The notes beneath the pieces are model-generated. The model had not been told where the DNA came from and did not search any database. It worked only from the letters and a program-made list of their open reading frames with translations. Shown one piece after another: positions 14,449 through 22,626 of a DNA stretch of 43,731 nt. The stretch's first letter is position 1, and each line of letters begins with the position of its first letter. This DNA is from JAMXLO01 sp041487355. GTDB taxonomy: Bacteria; Pseudomonadota; Alphaproteobacteria; Acetobacterales; Acetobacteraceae. A program made the translations under genes and the position numbers. The stretch is from assembly GCA_041487355.1 (NCBI GenBank), contig JBGPND010000017.1, forward strand, positions 1 through 43,731, written 5' to 3'.

Positions 14449-17130
14449 GTGATGCCTGACGAACTTCGTGTGCCGGGCTTCGACCCGGCCATTCTGCTCG
14501 ATGCCGAGGTCGAGATGATCGCCCGGACGGCACGCGGCGAGGTCGCGACATTTCCCGAGGCAGCGCCACCCATTATCCGTGCCTCCTTCCTCCGCCACCT
14601 GCTGCTGGGACTTCCCGCGGGGTCCCCGGGTCAAGCCCGGGGAGAGCCGTGGCCGATCCGCCTGCCGGGCGTGCGCATCCGCAATGCTCGGATCGAGGGC
14701 ACGCTAGACCTTGCCGACTGTGCAGGGCCGGGCGGCGCGGGCCTGCCGGCGCTGGCACTGGAGTGCTGCGAAATCGCCGCACCGATCGACCTGACCAATG
14801 CGCGGCTGGCGCGGCTCTCGCTGCGCGGCAGCCGCATTGCCGAGGTGCAGGCGCGCGGCGTCAAAATCGATGGTTCATTCGACTTTTCCGCCGTTGGTCC
14901 GCTGGGCGACGATGCCTGGATCGATGCGCATGGCGCGGTGATCGACGGGGACCTTCTGGGACGCGCGGCGCGTCTGCATGCCCCGCCGCCGCGCCCGGGC
15001 ATCGCACACCGCGATGCGCGCTTTGCACTGCGCCTGTCCGGCGCCACGATCCGCGGCAGCATCGACCTGATGGGTGGCTTCGTCGCGATTGGCGGGGTCG
15101 CGCTCGATACCGCGCATGCGCGCGGCGACGTGGTCGCGCGGGCGGCGCGCGTCACCGCCGGAGAGGGCGATGCGATCGGCGCCCAGGCTGCGCGGTTCGA
15201 CGGCGTGGTCATTCTGGGCGACGGCTTCACCGCCGATGGCGTGATCTGGCTGATGGGAGCGCGGATCGCCGGCACGCTCGACATGAACGGCGCCAGGCTG
15301 GCGAACCGGGCCGAAGACGGAACCGCCGTCGTGCTGGCGGCGGACACTGCCGAGATCGGCGGGTCGGTCCTGATGCGCAACGGCTTTGCTGCCGAGGGCG
15401 CGATCAGCCTGCGCGGCGCGAAAATCGGCAGCAGCCTGGAATGCGACGGCGCAAGTCTGGCGAACCCCAGCGAGGATGGCTCCGGCCTGGCCCTGGCGGC
15501 CGACCACGCGCAGATCGGCGGCGCGGTGCTGCTGCGCAATGGCTTCGCCGCGCGTGGCGCGGTCAGCCTCATGGGCAGCAAGATCGGCGGCAACCTGGAA
15601 TGCGACGGCGCCAGCCTGGCGAACGCCACCGCCGATGGCACCGGCGTCGCGCTCGCGGCAGAGAACGCGGTGATCGGCGGGGCCGTGCTGCTGCGCCACG
15701 GCTTCACCGCACGCGGCGGTGTCAGCCTGCTCGGCGCGACGATCGACAGCAACGTGGAGTGCTGCGGCGCGTCGCTGGAGAACTGGTCGGAGAGCGGGTC
15801 GCGCGAGACGTTGCGGCTGACCAATGTCGAGATCGCCGGCGACGTCCTGCTCAATCTGGGCTTCGCCAGCCTCGGCTATGTCAGCCTCTGGGGCACGAAG
15901 ATCGGCCGCGACCTCGATTGCTCTGGCGCGACCTTCATAGGCCCGTCGCCCGCGACCACCAGCCGATCGACGGCGGGCGCTGTCGTCGCCACCAATCTGG
16001 CGGTCGCCGGGGACCTGAAGCTTATCGATGCCGTGATCCTCGGACGGCTCGACTGCGAGCACCTCGAGGTCGGCGGCAGCCTGATCTGGGACGGACTGCG
16101 CTTTCCTCGTGAGATCAGCCGCGGCGGGACGCGCCATCGCTATCGCGCCGGGCTCGATGCGCCCGCTCGGCTGCTTCTGTCGCATGCACGCATCGGCGCG
16201 GCGATCATGGCGCGCGACCTCGTCGCCGAGGTGGAGCTTTCGATCGACCTCGGCGGTGCACGGGCAGGCACGCTGGAGGACGAAGGGTTCCCGGCCGGCT
16301 GGGGTGTCGGACGATCGAAGCAGGGCAAGTTCTGCACGCTCAACCTCGACGGGTTCGTCTACGATCGGTTCGGCCATCTGCCTTCCGGCGAAGCCAGTGG
16401 CGTTGGCGTTGCCCTGTTCGCCTTCGGGCGCTGGGCATCGCTGCTCGGTCGCGGGCACTCGGCGTCCTGGGCCGTCCGCCTGGCACGGCGGCTGCTTCAC
16501 GTGCAGCGCGCTCACGTGGCGCAGCGGCTGGCCTGGGTGCGGCGCCAGCAACACAAAGCGAACGAATTCCATCCGCAGCCGTATCGGCACCTGGCAAGGG
16601 TGCTGCGTACGCAGGGGCACTACCAGGCGGCCCGCGAAGTGGCGATCGCCGAGCAATGGGCAACGCCTGCTTCCAACTGGGTGTCGCGCCTGTTGCGCCC
16701 GATGTGGGGGCTCAGCTTCGGCTTCGGCTTCTCGCCGGGCCGCGCCACGGTGACCCTGGCGCTGCTGCTGGCGCTCGGCACCGGCGGTGTCTGGTGGGCC
16801 TGGAAGCAGGCTCACGTTCTCGTCATCAATTATTCCTATGCGATGACCGAGGTCACCGACTCGCCGGCGTTCCTGCGGGCTGACCGGATGGATCTCACCA
16901 GCCCGGCGCCACCCTGTGGCAAGCACGACATCCTGCCGCTGTTCTATGCCATGGACATGATGCTGCCGGTGATCGCGCTGCACCAGGAGGCCAAATGCTA
17001 TGTCGACACGCGGCCGGGCACGGAAATCTGGCAGGTGCTCTGGTCAGTCTACTCGTTCCTCGGCAAGCTCGCGACGTCGCTGGCGCTGCTGACCTATTCG
17101 GGCGTGCTGAAGCCGAAGGAAGAGGCCTGA
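14449..17130 (+). CDS. Large repeat-built membrane protein (solenoid-like 'membrane-associated oxidoreductase' type)
   Basis: An 893-residue protein whose first 600 residues are a chain of short beta-type repeats, giving a likely right-handed solenoid. Four exact 53-residue units run from about residue 248 to 459, each reading like IGG-VLLRNGF-A-GAVSL-GSKIG-NLECDGASL. A linker contains FHPQPYRHLARVLRTQGHY (707-725), a motif I recall from proteins labelled membrane-associated oxidoreductase in actinobacteria and proteobacteria. The C-terminus has two or three membrane segments (about 766-788, 822-840 and 862-885). No cofactor motif is visible, so an enzymatic role is unsupported; a scaffold or sensor is equally possible. 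Start is GTG 14449 or the adjacent ATG 14452. A direct repeat gtgatgcctgacga (14432-14445 and 14449-14462) duplicates the start region. A short palindrome sits in frame at codons 59-65. Confidence 0.75.
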   Translation: MMPDELRVPGFDPAILLDAEVEMIARTARGEVATFPEAAPPIIRASFLRHLLLGLPAGSPGQARGEPWPIRLPGVRIRNARIEGTLDLADCAGPGGAGLPALALECCEIAAPIDLTNARLARLSLRGSRIAEVQARGVKIDGSFDFSAVGPLGDDAWIDAHGAVIDGDLLGRAARLHAPPPRPGIAHRDARFALRLSGATIRGSIDLMGGFVAIGGVALDTAHARGDVVARAARVTAGEGDAIGAQAARFDGVVILGDGFTADGVIWLMGARIAGTLDMNGARLANRAEDGTAVVLAADTAEIGGSVLMRNGFAAEGAISLRGAKIGSSLECDGASLANPSEDGSGLALAADHAQIGGAVLLRNGFAARGAVSLMGSKIGGNLECDGASLANATADGTGVALAAENAVIGGAVLLRHGFTARGGVSLLGATIDSNVECCGASLENWSESGSRETLRLTNVEIAGDVLLNLGFASLGYVSLWGTKIGRDLDCSGATFIGPSPATTSRSTAGAVVATNLAVAGDLKLIDAVILGRLDCEHLEVGGSLIWDGLRFPREISRGGTRHRYRAGLDAPARLLLSHARIGAAIMARDLVAEVELSIDLGGARAGTLEDEGFPAGWGVGRSKQGKFCTLNLDGFVYDRFGHLPSGEASGVGVALFAFGRWASLLGRGHSASWAVRLARRLLHVQRAHVAQRLAWVRRQQHKANEFHPQPYRHLARVLRTQGHYQAAREVAIAEQWATPASNWVSRLLRPMWGLSFGFGFSPGRATVTLALLLALGTGGVWWAWKQAHVLVINYSYAMTEVTDSPAFLRADRMDLTSPAPPCGKHDILPLFYAMDMMLPVIALHQEAKCYVDTRPGTEIWQVLWSVYSFLGKLATSLALLTYSGVLKPKEEA
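14623..14643. repeat. Short palindrome inserted in frame in the solenoid gene
   Basis: The sequence tccccggg, loop tcaag, cccgggga is a perfect 8-bp stem inside the coding sequence. It encodes S-P-G-Q-A-R-G at residues 59-65, just before EPWPIRLPGVRI. The same architecture (8-bp C/G-rich stem, five-base loop) is found at 18788-18808 inside the reverse transcriptase remnant and between genes near 27805 and 27876. It is 21 bases long, so it keeps the reading frame. Confidence 0.75.
15190..15825 (+). repeat. Four tandem 159-bp coding repeats
   Basis: Units at 15190-15348, 15349-15507, 15508-15666 and 15667-15825 each encode exactly 53 residues. Units 2 and 3 are closest (IGG-VL-RNGFAA-GA-SL, then CDGASLAN). 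A fifth, longer and more diverged unit begins at 15826. The constant period with no indels points to stacking of identical solenoid coils and to expansion by unequal recombination. Confidence 0.88.
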
Positions 17131-17134
17131 CCGC

Positions 17135-18103
17135 TCAGCGGAAAATCGAATGAGGCCCGGAGGAAGCCAGGGCTGGCGCGGCCGCCACGGCATCCCGTCC
17201 AGACGCGCCGGAGGTGGTGCCTTTCCTGGCCGGGTCGGCGGGCTTGGCCGCGGGTTCGCCGGATGAAGCCCCCAGGGCGCGGGACAGCTTCATGGCGGCA
17301 TCCAGCACGAGCGGCAGCAGGGCCCGCGGCCGCGGCGGGCGCATGCGCATCGTGGGGGCACTGACCGACAGCACGGCCACGACCTGGCCGGAGGCATCCC
17401 GCACCGGAGCGGCGACGGTGGCTGCGCCGGCGACGACTTCGTCGGTGGTCAGCAGATAGCCGCGGGTGCGGATGCGCTGCAGGTCGGCGGCGATCCACGC
17501 CGGGTCGGTCCGTGTGGCGGGGGTGAAGCGTGGCAGGCGCTGGGCCAGTACCTGGGTCTGCACCGCTTCCGGCGCATGCGCCAGCAACTGGCGGCTGGAG
17601 CCGGCGTGCAGCGGCTGGCGCTTGCCGACCTCGCTGTAGACGCGGAGGCCCGGGTCGGTCTGGAAGATCGCAATCGTCTCGCTCTCCAGGCCATCCCGGA
17701 CGCGGAGATAGACGTTTTCGCCACTGGTCTTGCCGAGCGCGACGAGAAACGGCATGGCCGTGGCGGCGAGCGCGCCCTGTTCGACTGCTGCCCGTCCCAG
17801 CACGCCCCAGCGCGCTCCGAGTCGCCACATCCCGCGCGCCTCGTCCTGGATGGCGAAGCCGCGTGCCTCCAACGTCCGCAGCAGGCGGAACCCGGCTGTA
17901 CGGGTACATCGGGCCTCGTCCGCGAGGGCGGCCAGGGGGGCCGGGCCGATGCGCGAGAGCGCCTCCAGCAGGTCGAGTGCGCGGCCGACCGCGGCAATAC
18001 TGTAGTCGCGTGCCGGCGTGGCGCTGTCGGACTTCTCGTGCGAGCCGTTGCCGGAGCGGGGGCGCGGCCGGCCCTTGCCGTTGCTGCGGCTAGCCTGGGC
18101 CAT
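17135..18103 (-). CDS. IclR family transcriptional regulator
   Basis: A 322-residue regulator. After a basic, disordered N-terminus, residues about 33-95 form the winged helix-turn-helix (YSIAAVGRALDLLEALSRIG, then LADEARCTRTAGFRLLRTLEARGF). The remainder is the IclR effector-binding domain (ENVYLRVRDGLESETIAIF, LHAGSSRQLLAHAP, VAAPVRDASGQVVAVLSVSAP). A low-complexity Ala/Pro/Ser tail of about 40 residues follows. IclR proteins usually control nearby catabolic genes; the neighbours here are the convergent solenoid gene and a decayed intron, so no target is evident. The ATG at 18103 is used. The 283 bases upstream hold no gene I can support. Confidence 0.92.
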   Translation of the reverse strand: MAQASRSNGKGRPRPRSGNGSHEKSDSATPARDYSIAAVGRALDLLEALSRIGPAPLAALADEARCTRTAGFRLLRTLEARGFAIQDEARGMWRLGARWGVLGRAAVEQGALAATAMPFLVALGKTSGENVYLRVRDGLESETIAIFQTDPGLRVYSEVGKRQPLHAGSSRQLLAHAPEAVQTQVLAQRLPRFTPATRTDPAWIAADLQRIRTRGYLLTTDEVVAGAATVAAPVRDASGQVVAVLSVSAPTMRMRPPRPRALLPLVLDAAMKLSRALGASSGEPAAKPADPARKGTTSGASGRDAVAAAPALASSGPHSIFR

Positions 18104-18415
18104 GGGGACACCTACGAAATGATATCGATCGAAACCAAGCTAGCACGGGCCGGTCGGGTTTGGCATCGGGGCGAGTGGCGGAATGGGGGTAAATATCGCG
18201 CAAGGCCATGCCGTGGAATGCTACTGAAGGGGCCGGACATTGTCACTGTGGCGGGCCGTGGTCAAAGGGCTGGAGCAGGAAAGGCAGCATTGCCCGCGGA
18301 TGACCTGCGGATTCATCCGTCCACTTGGAGCGGCGTCAGTAGCAAGGAAGTTTCCACAGTAGAGTCGAGGAAGGGCGCGGTGCCGCGTGAGCGGTCCGTT
18401 TCCCCTCCCCGCTCA

Positions 18416-18453
<38 letters not shown>

Positions 18454-18472
18454 GACTGGCTTCGTGGCAGAC

Positions 18473-19133
18473 TCACGCCGTTGCGCCCGCTCTGCGGCAC
18501 ACGCGTGGACGCAGCACACCGAGTGTGCCGAACACCGCGTCCATGCGGATCTGCCGACTGCCGCGCGACGGCAGCTTGTGGCGCCGGGCGAGAAAGTTGC
18601 GCACACGGTCATACAGGTGCGCCTCGATCACCCGGTCCGTGGTGTAGTGGGAGCCGGGACTGAAGTAGCCGCACCATCCCCGCAGCAAGCGGTTCAGCGT
18701 GTCGCGCACCTCCTCCCATGCCCCCATGTTCCCCGGCACCAGGATCGCGCCCACCTTGTCCTTCAGACGCTGCACGCTCTTCTGAGGCCCCCGGACTTGA
18801 TCCGGGGGACTCGCACCCGTGTACCAGCGCCCCTCCTGCCGGAAGCAGTGCGGGCCGAAGCTGCAGCCCAGGAAGTCGAACCGCTCCTGCCGTGCATCGC
18901 GCAAGCAGGTCTTGGTGCGGTTCAGGCTCAGCCCCAGGCTTGTCGCTGCGAAGGCGGGGGCGCGTCACCACGCGATCCGTCCACGCCAGCGCCTCGGCCG
19001 CATAACGCCGGCTGAGGATGACGAAGTCGTCCGCGTAGTTGATGACATGCGCCTGCCAGGCCTCGCCCCGGCCGCTCTGTCGCCAGTGCTTCAGGAAGCG
19101 GTTCATGTAGAGGTTGGCGACCGTCGTGTGCAT
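18473..19133 (-). pseudogene. Truncated, frameshifted group II intron reverse transcriptase/maturase
   Basis: The first part (frame ending near 18960) reads ANLYMNRFLKHWR and then VINYADDFVILSRR, containing the YADD polymerase active site. The frame then shifts, and similarity resumes in another frame with LGLSLNRTKTCLRDARQERF, FDFLGCSFGP, SVQRLKDKVGAIL and the maturase X-domain motif GWCGYF. The N-terminal half is absent. The frameshift coincides with extra bases around 18930-18955. A 21-base palindrome at 18788-18808 adds about eight residues between GAS and KSVQRLK without breaking the frame. The product cannot be functional. Confidence 0.85.
18788..18808. repeat. Short palindrome inside the reverse transcriptase remnant
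   Basis: cccccgga, loop cttga, tccggggg: an 8-bp perfect stem. Typical maturases read GASPSKKSVQRLK here, while this copy has PPDQVRGPQ in between, so the palindrome looks like an insertion. It is nearly identical to the cores of the two inverted-repeat arms at 27805-27824 and 27876-27896. Confidence 0.8.
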
Positions 19134-19340
19134 CGCTGCATTAGACCGTCAGGGTTCCGAATGGCTGGGCGCAGTCGCGCGGATCTGTCGGAGAATCTTA
19201 CAGCGGAGCCAGACGAGGGGGTCCAGAAGCCAAGTAACCTATTGAATTCACGATGTTTTCATCTGTGGCGTGATTCTTGCATGGGAAGATCGATATCGCA
19301 ACTGCCAACGGACGGTGGATGCATCCTGAGGGGAATCCGC

Positions 19341-20417
19341 GTGCACCACAGCGTCCTGCCCACGGTACTGCTGTCGGCCATTGCAGCGGCCTGTGTTGCC
19401 GCGCCGGCAAGTGCGCTGGTGATAACCCCGACGTTCGACAGCTCGATCACCGCCGCCGCCAATGCCGCCGATATCGAAGGCGCTGTCTACACTGCCGTCG
19501 ATGCCATCGCTGGCCTGTACAGCGATCCCGCCACCGTCAACATCCTCTTCAAGACCGGAGCTGGCAGCTTTCTCGGCTCGAGCAGCAGCGGTTTCTATAC
19601 CGCCTCGTACAGTTTTTACAGGAGCTTGCTCGCGTTCGACGGCGCCGCACACCCGGCGAACACCGCTCTGGCAACAGCGCTTGTCAATCTGCCGAAGGGC
19701 AACGACTCGAACGGGACCAGGAACATCGCCGCCACCAGCGCGAATTTCCGGGCTGGGCTGGGGGTCGCCGCCGCCACGCCGTGCTTCAACGCCAGCGGGA
19801 ATTTCGTCAGCGGGTGCGGCCAGACCTTTGACGGCGTCATCACTCTCAGCAGCAGCGAACCGATCGACTACAAGCGGCCGGTGCCGGCATATAACGGCCA
19901 TAATCTGCAGTACGACGGCGTGCGCGTGATCGAGCATGAGACGGATGAAATTCTCGGCGGTGGCGGCGCCGGTTCCACCCTCAACGACATTGCGGCGTTT
20001 GGTCAGAACAACTCGCATGACCCGTTCACCTTCCTTGACGGTCCGCTTGACCTCTACCGCTACTCTGGTCCCAACACGCCGAGTTTCACCACGTCCGGTT
20101 CGGCAACCTCGTATTTCTCCATAGACGGCGGAGTGACCGACATCGTCGGGTTCAACCAGCACTCCGGCGGTGACTTCGCCGATTTCGGCCCGACGATCTT
20201 CGCGTGCCCGGCACCTGGCGTCGGCGGTCGGGGCTTTGTGCAGGACGCGTTCAGTTGCAACAACATCGAGGCAGACGTGACCCGGACGTCGCCCGAATTC
20301 CCCATGCTGGCAGCGATCGGCTACGATCCGGCTCCCGAGCCCAGCTCGCTGGTGTTGTTGGGAACGGCGCTGTTTGCCACACGTTTGCTGCGTCGGAGGC
20401 GTACGAAGACCCGGTAG
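19341..20417 (+). CDS. PEP-CTERM sorting-domain exported protein, possible metalloprotease
   Basis: A 358-residue secreted protein. It starts with a clean signal peptide (MHHSVLPTVLLSAIAAACVA, cleavage near ASA-L) and ends with a PEP-CTERM tail: PEPSSLVLLGTAL, a short membrane stretch, then LLRRRRTKTR. That tail is recognised by exosortase, which would be encoded elsewhere. The middle contains RVIEHETDEILGGGG, resembling the HE-containing motif of secreted metalloprotease-like families, followed by FLDGPLDLYRYSGP and TSYFSIDGG. The GTG at 19341 was chosen over an ATG at 19281 because gagggga lies at ideal spacing and the signal peptide then starts at residue 1. It stands alone next to the intron remnant. 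Confidence 0.8.
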   Translation: MHHSVLPTVLLSAIAAACVAAPASALVITPTFDSSITAAANAADIEGAVYTAVDAIAGLYSDPATVNILFKTGAGSFLGSSSSGFYTASYSFYRSLLAFDGAAHPANTALATALVNLPKGNDSNGTRNIAATSANFRAGLGVAAATPCFNASGNFVSGCGQTFDGVITLSSSEPIDYKRPVPAYNGHNLQYDGVRVIEHETDEILGGGGAGSTLNDIAAFGQNNSHDPFTFLDGPLDLYRYSGPNTPSFTTSGSATSYFSIDGGVTDIVGFNQHSGGDFADFGPTIFACPAPGVGGRGFVQDAFSCNNIEADVTRTSPEFPMLAAIGYDPAPEPSSLVLLGTALFATRLLRRRRTKTR

Positions 20418-20449
20418 GCGTCCCGCTCACGGCGCCATGCCGCCCCGCC

Positions 20450-20698
20450 TCAGTGCATGCGTTCGATCTGGTCGGCCCGCAGCTTCACGACCTCCGGGCC
20501 ACCCGGCAGATCGGCAATCTCCACAGCATACGCCGCGCCCCGGTCATAAACCGCGACCACGGTTCCGCACGTATCCTTCGGAATGCTATAACCCTCAGCC
20601 TCTACGTTGCGTGTCACGCGCACGGCCTCAAACTCCGCAATAGGCGGGGACAGGATGGCGCCATGGTCCCCTGACGTGTTGCGGGAGGATGTGTCCAT
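20450..20698 (-). CDS. DUF4926-like small protein
   Basis: An 82-residue protein. The core FEAVRVTRNVEAEGYSIPKD, then GTVVAVYDRGAAYAVEI and VVKLRADQIERMH, is the small-barrel pattern of DUF4926 proteins, which often sit in toxin-antitoxin-like pairs (commonly beside DUF6883). No partner is seen here; the upstream side is occupied by a truncated hsdS on the other strand. The frame stays open far upstream only because it is antisense to hsdS. The ATG at 20698 is a choice; a later start nearer the conserved core is possible. Confidence 0.6.
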   Translation of the reverse strand: MDTSSRNTSGDHGAILSPPIAEFEAVRVTRNVEAEGYSIPKDTCGTVVAVYDRGAAYAVEIADLPGGPEVVKLRADQIERMH

Positions 20699-20827
20699 GG
20701 CGCGACCAATATCATCCAAGCCTTGCCGGAAGAAGCTTCCGGAATATTTGGGTGCCCAAGCGCCGGACCTGATCGCAGGTGGCCATGCACTTGCGGCCTG
20801 CTCCCTGCGGATGCACCTATTCGATAG

Positions 20828-21526
20828 AACCCCCTTGGTTGGTACGGTCATGGCGAGCGTGGACCTGCGGCGTCCGGCAAGGTTCAGTTCTGCCGTATTT
20901 TTCAAACGCGTGAGAAGATCACCGAAAGAGGGCTCGCTGAAACCAGCACGCGGTTGAACCCCGCAGGTTCGGTCATCTTGAATATGATCGGTGAGGGTCG
21001 CACCCGGGGCAAGGCCGGTCTCCTGGAAATCGCGGCGTGCAACAATCAAAACTGCGCTGCCATCTGGGTGTCCTTGACACCCATTCTGCCCCAATTCGTA
21101 CATCTTTGGTTGCTGTTCAGCTACGAGCAAACGCGGGAACTCGGTTCCGGCAACAACCAGCCCGCGATGAACAAAACGATCGTGGAAGGGATTGCGTTTC
21201 CGCTCCCGCCTCTGGCGGAGCAAGAGGCAATTGATGAAGCTGTCGAAGACCAGCTCTCGGTCATCGACCATCTGAAATCCGATAGCGGAACGAAAATGAA
21301 GGCTGCGCAATCCCTCCGCCAGTCCATCCTGCGCCACGCCTTTACCGGCCAGCTCGTGCCGCAGGACCCGGTCGACGAACCCGCGTCCGAACTGCTGAAA
21401 CGCATTGCCGCCGAGCGCGAGGCACGCATGCACGAGGCCGCCGCCGCGAAGCGGCCCGCCAAGCCCGCGGCCGGCCCCGGCACGGCCAAGCGTGGCCGGC
21501 CTCGCAAGGCGCTGGTACCCGCCTGA
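20828..21526 (+). pseudogene. hsdS: Truncated type I restriction specificity subunit (HsdS), C-terminal half
   Basis: The open frame begins after an in-frame TAG at 20825 and encodes about 232 residues where HsdS normally has 400 or more. It reads VQFCRIFQTREKITERGL, STRLNPAGSVILNMIGEGRT, RGKAGLLEIAACNNQNCAAI, ELGSGNNQPAMNKTIVEG and IAFPLPPLAEQEAI. This is the second target-recognition domain and the following conserved helix of HsdS, ending with a basic RGRPRK tail. There is no plausible ATG start at the N-terminal end and the first recognition domain is missing. No hsdR or complete hsdM is in the window. A short hairpin lies at 20726-20742. Confidence 0.75.
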
Positions 21527-21639
21527 CCGGCCCAACCGGATAGCCAATGGCACCCGCCCCGCTACGCCAGGAAGCCGGATTATGCTACACGATAGCGGGC
21601 CGACACCGCTGATCGCCCCTCTCACGACCGGAGCCAGCC

Positions 21640-21957
21640 ATGCATGTCGCCGTCAGCAGCAAGCGAGAGATCCTGGCCGAACTGTGCCGGCGCTTTCATG
21701 TCCGGCGGCTGGAGGTCTTCGGGTCCGCCACCCGCAACGAAGACTTCGACGCACAGCGCAGCGACGCCGACCTGCTGATCGAGTTCGAACCCGGCGCCGA
21801 ACCCAGCCTGGCCGGATTTGTCGACGTGAAGGAAGCGCAGGAGCAGGTCATCGGGCGGCCGGTTGACCTGATCGACCGGATATCCGTCGAGCAAAGCCGC
21901 AACTACCTGCGCCGTCGTCGCATCCTTCAGGAAGCGGAGCCGATCTATAGCGCCTGA
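21640..21957 (+). CDS. MNT-domain nucleotidyltransferase (MntA-type), copy 1
   Basis: A 105-residue minimal nucleotidyltransferase. The fold signature is FGSATRNEDFDAQRSDADLL, with Gly28-Ser29 and the metal-binding Asp42 and Asp44, then GRPVDLID with the third acidic site. MntA antitoxins of HEPN/MNT systems attach AMP to the HepT RNase to silence it. This copy has no HepT downstream: its last 13 bases overlap the convergent mqsA stop. It is a close paralogue of the gene at 22627 (about 80% identical by eye), and the similarity continues about 90 bases upstream of both starts. It may be a leftover of a cassette duplication. Confidence 0.85.
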   Translation: MHVAVSSKREILAELCRRFHVRRLEVFGSATRNEDFDAQRSDADLLIEFEPGAEPSLAGFVDVKEAQEQVIGRPVDLIDRISVEQSRNYLRRRRILQEAEPIYSA

Positions 21958-22409
21958 CGAGCCACCGGCTGCTCCTGGTCGGGGAACCGGAGTTCCGTTA
22001 TCAATTCGGGATGAGCATCGAGCAGACGCAGGAGCTGGATGGTGGGTCCGCTCGGTTCGACAAGGCTCCGCTCGTATTTGTCAAAGGCTCTGGCCCCGAC
22101 CCGGAACACGGCACCCGCCGCGCGTTGACTGAGCCGCAGCTTGTGGCGAATGCGGCGGATCGTTGCCGGTGACGGCAGGCCATCGACCTGCTCCTTCAAC
22201 ACTCGCAGGGCATCGTCGGCCGCCGCCATATCGGCGCCGACATGCACCGATTCGCCATCCCCGTTCGGGTAGTACCCGGGCAGATCGACCACGATCTCAT
22301 GCGCCTTATAGCGCACCGTGAAGGGACGCGTGTCGCGACGCAGCTCCTGCCCGGTTTCTGAGCAGGGCATGGTCGGCGGCAACGTCTGCTCCTTGTCAGC
22401 CATCGTCAT
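21945..22409 (-). CDS. MqsA-family antitoxin
   Basis: A 154-residue protein. The N-terminal part (PCSETGQELRRDTRPFTVRY, then VDLPGYYPNGDGE) is typical of the proteobacterial MqsA-like subfamily. The C-terminal helix-turn-helix is SPATIRRIRHKLRLSQRAAG, AVFRVGARAFDKYERSLVEP, followed by TIQLLRLLDAHPEL. Such antitoxins bind their own promoter and neutralise an MqsR-type toxin encoded just upstream. Here the upstream toxin stop overlaps this ATG (ATGA), the usual coupling, but the toxin gene is beheaded. The antitoxin is thus orphaned and may now act only as a repressor. Confidence 0.88.
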   Translation of the reverse strand: MTMADKEQTLPPTMPCSETGQELRRDTRPFTVRYKAHEIVVDLPGYYPNGDGESVHVGADMAAADDALRVLKEQVDGLPSPATIRRIRHKLRLSQRAAGAVFRVGARAFDKYERSLVEPSGPTIQLLRLLDAHPELITELRFPDQEQPVARQAL

Positions 22410-22546
22410 CTCTCCTTGAACGACATCACCCGGAACTCCGTCAGCACGTCGGCCTGGAACTTGACGTAGAGCACCAGGCCACCGCCTGGCGCGCGGTAGA
22501 CGCCCTGCCAGGTCCGGTCATCGGCAACGGCATCGGCCCCGCTGCG
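22406..22546 (-). pseudogene. Remnant of the MqsR/DUF4258-like toxin partner of MqsA
   Basis: Reading from an in-frame TGA at 22547-22549, 46 codons remain, ending LVLYVKFQADVLTEFRVMSF plus KER. This LYVKFQ...EFRVMSFKE ending is the C-terminal strand pair of toxins paired with this MqsA subfamily. No start codon exists in the remaining frame and the first half is absent. The break lies where the upstream homology of the second MNT cassette begins (about 22520-22546), suggesting that insertion of the duplicated cassette cut the toxin. Confidence 0.65.
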
Positions 22547-22626
22547 TCAGGAGGCGGCGTCATGCTATGCAACGGCCCATGCGGGGCGGGCGCCGCCAAT
22601 CGCCCCTCACACGACCGGAGCCGACC

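Noticed and set aside
15190..15825. CRISPR-like regular repeats
   Set aside because: The 159-bp units are diverged coding repeats in frame, without short identical repeats and unique spacers. No cas gene is present.
14875..16983. 702-codon minus-strand open frame
   Set aside because: Antisense to the solenoid gene; its apparent repeats only mirror the 159-bp repeats.
20607..20957. 116-codon plus-strand open frame
   Set aside because: Overlaps the hsdS remnant in a different frame and the DUF4926 gene on the other strand; no conserved motif.
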